Shown piece after piece: positions 1-6,041 of a DNA stretch of 7,287 bases. Origin of the DNA: Neisseriaceae bacterium (GTDB lineage: Bacteria > Pseudomonadota > Gammaproteobacteria > Burkholderiales > UBA11063); assembly GCA_947454215.1 (NCBI GenBank), contig CANGJN010000024.1, positions 1 through 7,287 of the forward strand. Direction: 5' to 3'. A program made the translations under genes and the position numbers. The notes below the pieces were generated by a model. The model made no database searches, had not been told where the DNA came from, and saw only the letters and a list, made by a program, of their open reading frames with translations. The number at the start of each line of letters is the position of its first letter. Position 1 is the stretch's first letter.

Positions 1-512
1 AAACAGAATTACAAAAATATACCAAGAAATATACTAATATTGATCAACTTACAGCCACTGAAAAAGCAACTTTTCAGAAATTATCCACAACGTATCAAAA
101 GGATCAATATGAATTTCAACAAAAATATACTCTTTATCAGCAATCAGTTCAAAAAAGTCAAGAATATGCTTCCGCTTTAGTTTTGAATAAAGCAAATGAA
201 ATATTAAAAAATATTAGTGAGAAAGAAAATTATGACTTGGTTTTATCTTCAAATCAACTTGTTTATGCAAAACCAAGATATGATTTAACTGATCAATTGA
301 TTGAACAGTTAAATAAGGTTGATACTAAAGAGTTACTTGCTAAATTAGATAAGTTAGAAAATCAGGCTCCAAATACTAATAAAAATACAGCCTCTGCACC
401 ACAAACTGTAGAGCAGAAAAATACAGCCTCTGCACCACAAGCTGTAGAGCAAAAAAATACGGCCTCTGCACCACAAGCTGTAGAGCAAAAAAATAATTCA
501 AATGTAAAATAG
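1..512 (+). CDS. skp: OmpH/Skp-family periplasmic chaperone, 3' part, with repeat-bearing tail
   Basis: The reading frame is open from the left edge (first full codon at base 3) to TAG at 510-512, so the gene starts outside the window; the in-frame TTG at 183 is internal. The 169 visible residues begin with a Gln/Lys/Tyr-rich, probably coiled-coil helix (LQKYTKKYTN... to about residue 60), matching the Skp tentacle. Then comes the Skp C-terminal core, seen as ILKNISEKENYDLVLSSNQ, VYAKPRYDLTDQLIEQLNK. In E. coli Skp the protein ends at about this point. Here another 64 or so residues follow, including three 12-residue repeats rich in Ala, Pro, Gln and Glu. Skp is a trimeric periplasmic holdase for unfolded outer-membrane proteins, and its gene commonly precedes lpxD, as here. 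The signal peptide would lie off-window. The family call is fairly sure; the role of the tail is unknown. Confidence 0.85.
   Translation, partial: TELQKYTKKYTNIDQLTATEKATFQKLSTTYQKDQYEFQQKYTLYQQSVQKSQEYASALVLNKANEILKNISEKENYDLVLSSNQLVYAKPRYDLTDQLIEQLNKVDTKELLAKLDKLENQAPNTNKNTASAPQTVEQKNTASAPQAVEQKNTASAPQAVEQKNNSNVK
384..491 (+). repeat. Three tandem 36-bp in-frame repeats in the skp tail
   Basis: There are three head-to-tail 36-bp units at 384-419, 420-455 and 456-491. Each encodes NTASAPQ(T/A)VEQK. Units 2 and 3 differ by one silent change (aca/acg) and unit 1 differs from unit 2 at two bases. The period is a multiple of three, so a gain or loss of a unit keeps the frame. Near identity at the DNA level points to recent duplication. 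The product is a hydrophilic, probably disordered Ala/Pro/Gln/Glu-rich linker. Confidence 0.95.
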
Positions 513-522
513 AAATTAAATA

Positions 523-1557
523 ATGAAATTATCTAATATAGTTGAAAAATTAGGTGGAGAGTTACTAGGAGATGACACAGAGGTGTCATCAATAAAATCA
601 TTAGACTTATCTACTACTGAGGATCTATCATTTTTTTCAGATATTAAATTACTTAAACATTTGAATTCATCTAATGCTAGGGCTATAATAATATCTAAAG
701 AGCATATCTCTTTAGTTCAAAATAAATCTTTGATCGTTGTTGAAGATCCTTTTTTATACTATACCTTTGTAAGTCAGATTTTAAACCCTCCAAAAAAATT
801 AATTAGTGGTATTAAAACTACAGTGGTTTTGGGTAAAAATTATAATATTGCCAGTAATTGTGCTATTTATGATTATGTAGTTATTGGGGATAATTTTATT
901 TTAGGTGAAAATAGTCAAATTTATCCAAATGTTGTAATTGACGATGATGTTTGTATTGGTAAAAATGTTATAATTCACTCTAATGTAACAATTTATTCAA
1001 AAGTAAAAATTGGCGATAATACTATTATACATAGTGGAGCAGTTATAGGTGCAGATGGGTTTGGTTATGCACCTGATAAAAATAAAATTAGACATAAAAT
1101 TCCTCATGTAGGTGGAGTAACAATTGGTGATAATGTAGAGATTGGTGCTAATACCACAATAGATAGGGGAACATTTGCTCCTACTGTAATAGATGATGGC
1201 GTAGTTATTGATAATTTAGTACAAATAGGACACAATGTTAGAGTAGGTAAACACTCTGTTATTGCTGGAACTACAGGCATTGCAGGGAGTGTTAATATAG
1301 GAGAGTATTGTATTATTGCCGGTCATGTAGGGATTGGAGATCATGTAAATATTTGTGATCATGCTGTAATTGCTGGATTTACTGGTATAAACAAAGATAT
1401 TAATGATGTTGATATTTATAAAGGAACTTTTCCTGCTACTAAATTACGTGATTATTTAAAAACTGCTGCTTATATAAAAAAAATTGGAGAATTAAATTCA
1501 AAAATTAAAAATATTGAGCAACAATTAAATTTATTAAGGAAGTATAATAATGACTAG
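523..1557 (+). CDS. lpxD: UDP-3-O-(3-hydroxyacyl)glucosamine N-acyltransferase LpxD
   Basis: LpxD transfers a 3-hydroxyacyl chain from acyl-ACP to the 2-amino group of UDP-3-O-acylglucosamine, the third step of lipid A synthesis, in the cytoplasm. The 344-residue product is the usual size (E. coli 341). Residues 1-100 fit the N-terminal uridine-binding domain ([18 protein letters not shown]). Residues about 101-290 are a run of hexapeptide repeats of the left-handed beta-helix type ([24 protein letters not shown]). The diagnostic GADGFGYAP (176-184) and TTIDRGTF (211-218) are present. His237 in NLVQIGHNV corresponds to the catalytic His239 of E. coli. The C-terminus (about 305-344) is helical and coiled-coil-like. 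The ATG lies 10 nt after the skp stop with no clear Shine-Dalgarno sequence, and the 3' end overlaps fabZ by 8 nt. Some relatives carry two lpxD genes; only one is visible here. Confidence 0.97.
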   Translation: MKLSNIVEKLGGELLGDDTEVSSIKSLDLSTTEDLSFFSDIKLLKHLNSSNARAIIISKEHISLVQNKSLIVVEDPFLYYTFVSQILNPPKKLISGIKTTVVLGKNYNIASNCAIYDYVVIGDNFILGENSQIYPNVVIDDDVCIGKNVIIHSNVTIYSKVKIGDNTIIHSGAVIGADGFGYAPDKNKIRHKIPHVGGVTIGDNVEIGANTTIDRGTFAPTVIDDGVVIDNLVQIGHNVRVGKHSVIAGTTGIAGSVNIGEYCIIAGHVGIGDHVNICDHAVIAGFTGINKDINDVDIYKGTFPATKLRDYLKTAAYIKKIGELNSKIKNIEQQLNLLRKYNND

Positions 1558-2026
1558 TCAAATAAAGAAGTTACCTTGCAGAGTAATAGATATTATTGAG
1601 CATATTCCTCATCGATATCCATTCCTCTTAGTTGATGTCATTTTAGATTATAAAATAAACTCTTTTATCAAAGCTCAGAAAAATGTAACATTTAACGAAC
1701 CATATTTTGAGGGGCATTTTCCTAATTATCCGATTATGCCAGGGGTTTTAATATTAGAATCATTAGCTCAGGCATCTGGTATATTGACAACACTTAATGT
1801 TGGTCATTTAGATTCAAAGCATTTATTTTTTTTAGCAGGAATTAATGGTGTTAAATTTAAAAAGCCAGTTTTACCTGGGGATGTCCTTATTTTATACTCT
1901 GAATTAAGTAAATCAATGAAGGGTTTATTTAAGTATAAAACTCAAGCATTGGTAAATAATTTAGTTGTTGCAGAGGCGGAAATAACTTTGGCTAAAGGGG
2001 AGATTAAAAATGAGCAAAATACATAA
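1550..2026 (+). CDS. fabZ: 3-hydroxyacyl-[ACP] dehydratase FabZ
   Basis: FabZ dehydrates (3R)-hydroxyacyl-ACP to trans-2-enoyl-ACP in type II fatty-acid synthesis. It competes with LpxA and LpxD for the same 3-hydroxyacyl-ACP, which explains its place between their genes. The 158-residue hotdog-fold protein has the family motifs: [10 protein letters not shown] (20-29), [19 protein letters not shown] (53-71) with catalytic His56 and Glu70, and FKKPVLPGD (103-111). The Pro-Gly-Val-Leu-Ile-Leu-Glu context separates FabZ from FabA. The ATG at 1550 lies inside the lpxD end (8-nt overlap) and has a good Shine-Dalgarno sequence, TAAGGA at 1535-1540, 9 nt upstream. Confidence 0.97.
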   Translation: MTSQIKKLPCRVIDIIEHIPHRYPFLLVDVILDYKINSFIKAQKNVTFNEPYFEGHFPNYPIMPGVLILESLAQASGILTTLNVGHLDSKHLFFLAGINGVKFKKPVLPGDVLILYSELSKSMKGLFKYKTQALVNNLVVAEAEITLAKGEIKNEQNT

Positions 2027-2786
2027 AACATCAATTATAGATCAATCAGCAAATATCCATGATAGCGTATTGATTGGCCCTTATTCTATAATAGGGCCTC
2101 ATGTAACTATTGGTGAAAATACTGTTATAGGTAGTCATTGTGAGATAAAGGGTCATACAGTAATAGGTAAAAATAATCATATATTTAAATCAGTATCTAT
2201 AGGAGAAATTCCTCAACATACCAAATACAATGGTGAAGAGACTAAAATTATAATAGGAGATAATAACTCCATTAGAGAGTTTTCTACAATTCATTTAGCA
2301 ACTTCATTTGGAGGTGGGATTACTAAGATAGGAAATAATAACTTATTAATGGTGGCAAGTCATATAGCACATGATTGCAATATTGGTAATAATATTATTT
2401 TTTCTAATAATGTAGCTTTAGGTGGTCATGTTATTGTTAAAGATTGGGTCGTTTTTGGTGCTTATGCAATTGTTCATCAATTTACATTAATAGGCGAACA
2501 TTCGATGATAGCAGGAGCTACAGCTGTAGTTCAAGATGTGCCACCTTATGTGATTGCATTTGGTTTTAGAGCTGAACCTAAGGGAATTAATGTAGAAGGA
2601 TTGAAAAGAAGATCATTTAGTACAGAGCAAATCAATAATATTAAAAATGCATATAGAATTTTATATCGAAATAATAATTCATTAGATGAGGCTAAAGAGA
2701 AAATTTTAACCTTGTCTAAATCTCAAAAAGAGTTAGAAATCTTTAATGATTTTTTTAATCAAACTTCAAGAAGTATGATAAGATAA
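2010..2786 (+). CDS. lpxA: UDP-N-acetylglucosamine O-acyltransferase LpxA
   Basis: LpxA performs the first step of lipid A synthesis, moving a 3-hydroxyacyl group from ACP to the 3-OH of UDP-GlcNAc. The 258 residues (E. coli 262) consist of an N-terminal left-handed beta-helix of hexapeptide repeats (to about 185) and a helical C-terminal part. His121 in ASHIAHDC corresponds to catalytic His125 of E. coli; His140 and His156 match His144 and His160. QDVPPYVIAFG (175-185) is the family hallmark. Gly169 falls at the hydrocarbon-ruler position (E. coli Gly173), which by family knowledge allows long acyl chains (C14 or more). The start at 2010 overlaps fabZ by 17 nt and has a strong purine-rich site (AAGGGGAG, about 1995-2002) 7 nt upstream. 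Confidence 0.97.
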   Translation: MSKIHKTSIIDQSANIHDSVLIGPYSIIGPHVTIGENTVIGSHCEIKGHTVIGKNNHIFKSVSIGEIPQHTKYNGEETKIIIGDNNSIREFSTIHLATSFGGGITKIGNNNLLMVASHIAHDCNIGNNIIFSNNVALGGHVIVKDWVVFGAYAIVHQFTLIGEHSMIAGATAVVQDVPPYVIAFGFRAEPKGINVEGLKRRSFSTEQINNIKNAYRILYRNNNSLDEAKEKILTLSKSQKELEIFNDFFNQTSRSMIR

Positions 2787-3928
2787 TGTTAAAAATAGCA
2801 ATTATATCTGGTGAACCATCAGGTGACATACTGGCTGCTAAATTAATTAGAAATTTAAAACTATATTACAATGGTCCAATTAGTTTTAAAGGTATTGGTG
2901 GTTATCATATGAAACAAGAAGGCTTTGAATCTTCTTATGATATGAGTGTTTTGTCTGTAGGAGGTTTTGGTTTTGATGTAATTAGATCTATACCTAAAAT
3001 TATGATTATAAGACATAATATTATAAAACAGCTGTTGGAATTTAAACCGGATGTATTTATTGGTGTAGATGCTCCAGATTTCAATTTATATGTAGAAAGT
3101 AAATTAAAACAAAATGGGATTAAAACAGTTCATTACATTAGTCCTACAATTTGGGCGTGGAGATATGAACGCATATTTAAAATAAAGAAATTTACAGATA
3201 TTGTTTTATGTGTTTTTCCTATGGAAGAGAAAATCTATGCAAAAGAAAATATTAAGGCTAAATTTGTAGGTCATGAGTTAGCTAATAAGATTGAAGAGAA
3301 TTTAGATGTTGATTATTATAAAAGTAAGTTAAATCTTGAAGGTGTTATTTTTGCGGTATTAGTAGGTAGCAGAAAACAAGAACTAAAAAATTTAACTAAG
3401 ATTTTTATAGAAACATGTAATTTAATTGCAAAAACAGTTCCTGAAGCCACCTTTGTTTTTCCTATTGTTAATGATAAAATTTATAAACAATTTAAACAAA
3501 TTTTTGATTCTGTTAAAATTAATTTTAAATATAGAATCTTTATTGATCAGACACAAAATGTTATATCTGCTAGTGATTTGGTATTATCTAAAAGTGGGAC
3601 AGTAACATTAGAAGTAGCTTTATGTAAAAAGCCTATGTTAATTTCATACAAGGTCTCTAAATTAAGTGAATGGATTGTAAGAAGAAAAATAAAGATTAAA
3701 TATATAGGATTACCTAATATACTACTAGATGAACTTGTAGTTAAAGAGATATTACAAGAAGATGCAAATCCAGAAAATTTAGCTAGAGAATTTGTAAACC
3801 TCTATCAGAATAAAAAGTTACAGTTACAAATTATTGATAAGTTTGCAAAATTACATATGATGTTAAAAAGTAAAAATAATTTTGATGCCGCAATCGAAGT
3901 TTTAAATTTAATTAGTGAGGGAGTGTAG
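2786..3928 (+). CDS. lpxB: Lipid-A-disaccharide synthase LpxB
   Basis: LpxB is a family GT19 glycosyltransferase that joins UDP-2,3-diacylglucosamine and 2,3-diacylglucosamine-1-phosphate (lipid X) into the tetraacyl disaccharide phosphate at the inner membrane. The length of 380 residues matches E. coli (382). Motifs in order: SGEPSGDILAAKL (8-20), GVDAPDFN (93-100) with the residue matching essential Asp98, YISPTIWAWR (117-126), FVGHELA (160-166), VGSRKQE (193-199) with the Arg matching E. coli Arg201, and SKSGTVTLEVAL (268-279). The usual Leu-Pro-Gly-Ser-Arg reads Leu-Val-Gly-Ser-Arg here. The start overlaps the lpxA stop in a TAATG junction, so translation is probably coupled. There is no lpxI between lpxA and lpxB, unlike in alphaproteobacteria, so the UDP-diacylglucosamine hydrolase must be encoded elsewhere. 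Confidence 0.97.
   Translation: MLKIAIISGEPSGDILAAKLIRNLKLYYNGPISFKGIGGYHMKQEGFESSYDMSVLSVGGFGFDVIRSIPKIMIIRHNIIKQLLEFKPDVFIGVDAPDFNLYVESKLKQNGIKTVHYISPTIWAWRYERIFKIKKFTDIVLCVFPMEEKIYAKENIKAKFVGHELANKIEENLDVDYYKSKLNLEGVIFAVLVGSRKQELKNLTKIFIETCNLIAKTVPEATFVFPIVNDKIYKQFKQIFDSVKINFKYRIFIDQTQNVISASDLVLSKSGTVTLEVALCKKPMLISYKVSKLSEWIVRRKIKIKYIGLPNILLDELVVKEILQEDANPENLAREFVNLYQNKKLQLQIIDKFAKLHMMLKSKNNFDAAIEVLNLISEGV
3917..3923 (+). promoter_or_regulatory. Ribosome binding site deciding the rnhB start
   Basis: GAGGGAG inside the last codons of lpxB lies 9 nt upstream of ATG 3933. It supports that start over the GTG at 3915, which has only AT-rich sequence before it. Confidence 0.7.
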
Positions 3929-3932
3929 TGTA

Positions 3933-4508
3933 ATGATAATTTGTGGAGTGGATGAAGCAGGAAGAGGCCCTTTGGCTGGCTCTGTTTATGCTGCCGCCGT
4001 GATTTTAAATCCAGATAAACCAATAAATGGATTAAAAGACTCTAAATTATTAAACCACAAGAAAAGAGAATTTTTATTTAATGAAATTATAAATAATGCT
4101 TTATGTTACAGTATCTCATTTTGTGATGTAGGGGAAATTGATAAGTTAAATATATTAAATGCTTCTCTTTTGGCTATGAAAAAGGCTGTTGATTGTTTAG
4201 AAATAGCACCATCTTTAATTTTAGTTGATGGTAATAAATTGCCTAAATTTAACATCCCCTCTCAAGCAATTATAAAAGGTGATTCTTTAATTCCAGAAAT
4301 TTCAGCGGCTTCTATTTTAGCCAAAGTAACTAGAGATAGATATATGATAGAGTTATCAAAAAATTATCCACATTATGGTTTTGAGAAACATAAGGGATAT
4401 GGTACTATTCAACATTTAATGGCAATTAAAAAATTTGGAATAATTGATGAGCATAGAAAAAGCTATGCTCCAATTAAAAATATCTTATTAGAATTAAAGG
4501 TACAATAA
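3933..4508 (+). CDS. rnhB: Ribonuclease HII
   Basis: RNase HII cuts RNA in RNA-DNA hybrids and 5' of single ribonucleotides embedded in DNA, starting ribonucleotide excision repair. From ATG 3933 the protein has 191 residues (E. coli 198). It begins MIICGVDEAGRGPLAG, and the catalytic acids are Asp7, Glu8, Asp99 (LVDGN) and Asp117 (KGDS), matching E. coli Asp16, Glu17, Asp108 and Asp126. ISAASILAKVTRDR and HKGYGT are further hallmarks. A GTG at 3915 would extend the frame by six codons into lpxB, but GAGGGAG at 3917-3923 lies 9 nt before ATG 3933 and nothing similar precedes the GTG, so 3933 is preferred. The gene follows lpxB after 4 nt, the usual gammaproteobacterial neighbour order. Confidence 0.96.
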   Translation: MIICGVDEAGRGPLAGSVYAAAVILNPDKPINGLKDSKLLNHKKREFLFNEIINNALCYSISFCDVGEIDKLNILNASLLAMKKAVDCLEIAPSLILVDGNKLPKFNIPSQAIIKGDSLIPEISAASILAKVTRDRYMIELSKNYPHYGFEKHKGYGTIQHLMAIKKFGIIDEHRKSYAPIKNILLELKVQ

Positions 4509-4521
4509 GGTGCGTCGCTAT

Positions 4522-4995
4522 ATGCCAAGATTCGAGGAAAAAATTATTTCTCCAGATAAAATTACAAATTTTATTTTTGAAAGACCATTAGTATTTACTA
4601 ATGGTTGTTTCGATATTTTACATAGGGGACATGTTACATATTTATCTGAAGCAAAAGCCAAGGGTAAATATTTAATCGTTGCATTAAATACTGATGAATC
4701 TGTTAAAAGATTAGGTAAACAAGGGAATAGACCTATTAATTGTTTAGATGATAGAATGGCAATTATAGCAAGTTTAATGGATGTTGACTATGTTACATTT
4801 TTTGATGAGGATACGCCTTTAGAATTAATTAATAAAATTAAACCTAATATTTTGGTAAAAGGTGGAGATTGGGAACTTAAAAAAATTGTAGGTTATCAAG
4901 AAGTAATTGGTAATAATGGTGTTGTTTATTCGATACCTTTTATTTACCATACATCAACTACTAAAGTTATAAATAAGATTTGTTATGAACAATAA
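4522..4995 (+). CDS. rfaE2: D-glycero-beta-D-manno-heptose 1-phosphate adenylyltransferase (RfaE2/HldC type)
   Basis: This enzyme would transfer AMP from ATP to heptose 1-phosphate, giving the ADP-heptose precursor of the LPS inner core. It matches the C-terminal cytidylyltransferase-like domain of E. coli HldE but stands alone, without the kinase domain, as RfaE2 does in Neisseria and Burkholderia. Key motifs, numbered from ATG 4522: FTNGCFDILHRGHVTYL (26-42) with the nucleotide-binding H-x-G-H, ALNTDESVKRLGK (55-67), RPIN, FDEDTP, VKGGDW (115-120) and HTSTT near the end. ATG 4522 gives 157 residues starting MPRFEEKI, which resembles family N-termini, and has TAAGG at 4506-4510 upstream. GTG 4510 adds four residues and also has a fair site (AAAGG, 4496-4500), so the start is not settled. 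The product is assigned with high confidence; the anomer (beta versus alpha) rests on resemblance to RfaE2. Confidence 0.9.
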   Translation: MPRFEEKIISPDKITNFIFERPLVFTNGCFDILHRGHVTYLSEAKAKGKYLIVALNTDESVKRLGKQGNRPINCLDDRMAIIASLMDVDYVTFFDEDTPLELINKIKPNILVKGGDWELKKIVGYQEVIGNNGVVYSIPFIYHTSTTKVINKICYEQ

Positions 4996-5887
4996 AATGA
5001 TTTCTTGTTTAAGACTTTTACAATTTAAAAGTAATATATTTCAAATAGCAAAAGAACTTGAATGTTCTTGGCTAAATGTTCTTGAATATATAGGAATATT
5101 GAATTCAATCGAAGAAGATTTAATTAGCAGAAGTTCTTATTTAGGATATTATGTTACAAGGAAATTAGATTGGATAGATGAGAATAAATTAAATCGGAAA
5201 TTAAATTCTTTAAAATTAAATTTTTATATTATAAAAATTCTAACCACAACTGCATCCACAAATACCTATGTATTGAATAATTTAGAGAGTCTTAATAATA
5301 ACTCTGTTGTTATAGCAGAGCATCAATCGGATGGTAGAGGTAGAAATAATAAGAATTGGTATAGTAGAATTGCAGCTGATATAACTATTTCATTTTTATA
5401 TTTTATAAAATTAGAAATTAATTACGAATTACTTCCAATGGTAGTTGCGGTTGGAATAAATCGATTATTAAAATTTTATAAAATTAAAAATTTTATAAAA
5501 TGGCCTAATGATATCTATACTAAACTTAATGAAAAAGTTGCAGGTATATTAATTGAATCAGGAAAAAAAGATGGCAAAAGATATATTGTAATTGGTATTG
5601 GTTTAGATAATAACGAAAATATAAATAGAAGTGAATTACTAGCCAATTTGATATTTTATATAGATCAAGTAATAAATGAATATCTTAATCAAGGTTTTGT
5701 TAAATTAAGAAGAGAATGGTTAGATAATTGTATTCATTATAAAAAAATGGTATATATATATAAAGAAAATGAACTTATAGAGCAAGGTGTAAATATTGAC
5801 CTTAAACTTAATGGTGATTTAGTTGTTAAGTCTAAAGATAAGTTAAACTATTACATAAATAGTTCATACAGTTTGAAGTATAAATAA
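4985..5887 (+). CDS. birA: Biotin-[acetyl-CoA-carboxylase] ligase BirA, shortened catalytic domain
   Basis: BirA activates biotin with ATP and attaches it to the biotin carboxyl carrier protein; in E. coli it is also the biotin operon repressor. The 300 residues comprise a probable N-terminal winged helix (about 5-65, NIFQIAKELECSWLNVLEYI), the catalytic domain and a small C-terminal beta domain (about 250-300). Biotin-site residues are in place: Ser91-Thr92-Asn93, Gln114, GRGRNNKNW (117-125), KWPND (172-176), Lys184 and VAGILIES. After GIGLD (204-208), about 20 residues present in E. coli, including the adenylate-binding loop, are absent, yet the frame is intact. The usual Asn of Gly-x-Gly-Ile-Asn is Asp here. 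The ATG overlaps hldC/rfaE2 by 11 nt without a clear ribosome site; a second in-frame ATG at 4997 is possible. Ligase identity is sure; repressor function is uncertain. Confidence 0.93.
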   Translation: MNNKMISCLRLLQFKSNIFQIAKELECSWLNVLEYIGILNSIEEDLISRSSYLGYYVTRKLDWIDENKLNRKLNSLKLNFYIIKILTTTASTNTYVLNNLESLNNNSVVIAEHQSDGRGRNNKNWYSRIAADITISFLYFIKLEINYELLPMVVAVGINRLLKFYKIKNFIKWPNDIYTKLNEKVAGILIESGKKDGKRYIVIGIGLDNNENINRSELLANLIFYIDQVINEYLNQGFVKLRREWLDNCIHYKKMVYIYKENELIEQGVNIDLKLNGDLVVKSKDKLNYYINSSYSLKYK

Positions 5888-5916
5888 CCAATTTGTTTTT
5901 AAATTTATTTAGTATA

Positions 5917-5984
5917 GTTCATGAAATTTTAAAGTTATTTAATAATACGATCTACATTTTAAATAACTAAATAGTTTCATGAGC
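5917..5984 (+). repeat. Long imperfect inverted repeat in the birA downstream gap
   Basis: Arms 5917-5942 and 5959-5984 are 26 nt each, separated by a 16-nt loop. Comparing one arm with the reverse complement of the other gives 21 of 26 matches, and two of the five mismatches would be G-U pairs in RNA. The inner 10 bp (agttatttaa / ttaaataact) and the outer block around TCATGAAA pair perfectly. No T-run follows on either strand, so it is a poor classical terminator. It could be a rho-dependent or processing hairpin at the operon end, or a small mobile-repeat remnant. The remainder of the 154-nt gap shows nothing I can name. Confidence 0.75.
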
Positions 5985-6027
5985 AAATGTTTATCATTCG
6001 AAAAGGTATTGTGGTAAATAATTTATT

Positions 6028-6031
6028 AGGA
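6028..6031 (+). promoter_or_regulatory. Ribosome binding site for the TTG-started gene at 6042
   Basis: AGGA at 6028-6031 (within TTAGGAAAG) lies 10 nt before TTG 6042. An in-frame TAA at 6036-6038 rules out an earlier start. The next candidate, ATG 6099, has no such site and would remove the signal peptide, so this site favours TTG. Confidence 0.55.
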
Positions 6032-6041
6032 AAGATAAATA

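Noticed and set aside
384..491. CRISPR-like array
   Set aside because: The 36-bp units are directly adjacent without spacers and are in frame within a coding region, so they are coding tandem repeats.
183..512. A separate small gene starting at TTG 183
   Set aside because: The same frame is open to the left edge and the upstream residues continue the Skp-like helix, so TTG 183 is an internal leucine codon.
3915..3932. GTG start for rnhB
   Set aside because: No ribosome site precedes it, it would extend into lpxB, and the conserved RNase HII N-terminus fits ATG 3933 with GAGGGAG in front.
3805..4023. Minus-strand open frame of 72 codons
   Set aside because: It lies across the lpxB end and rnhB start, both well supported on the other strand, and its product is low-complexity Leu/Phe/Ser/Lys with no recognisable motif; it is a shadow frame.
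5917..5984. Rho-independent terminator for the operon
   Set aside because: The stem is long but AT-rich and is followed by GCAAATG, not a T-run, so I list it as an inverted repeat only.
5985..6030. Promoter for the orphan gene (TAAATA near 6015 as a -10)
   Set aside because: No matching -35 at a proper distance could be found, and such hexamers occur everywhere in this AT-rich sequence.
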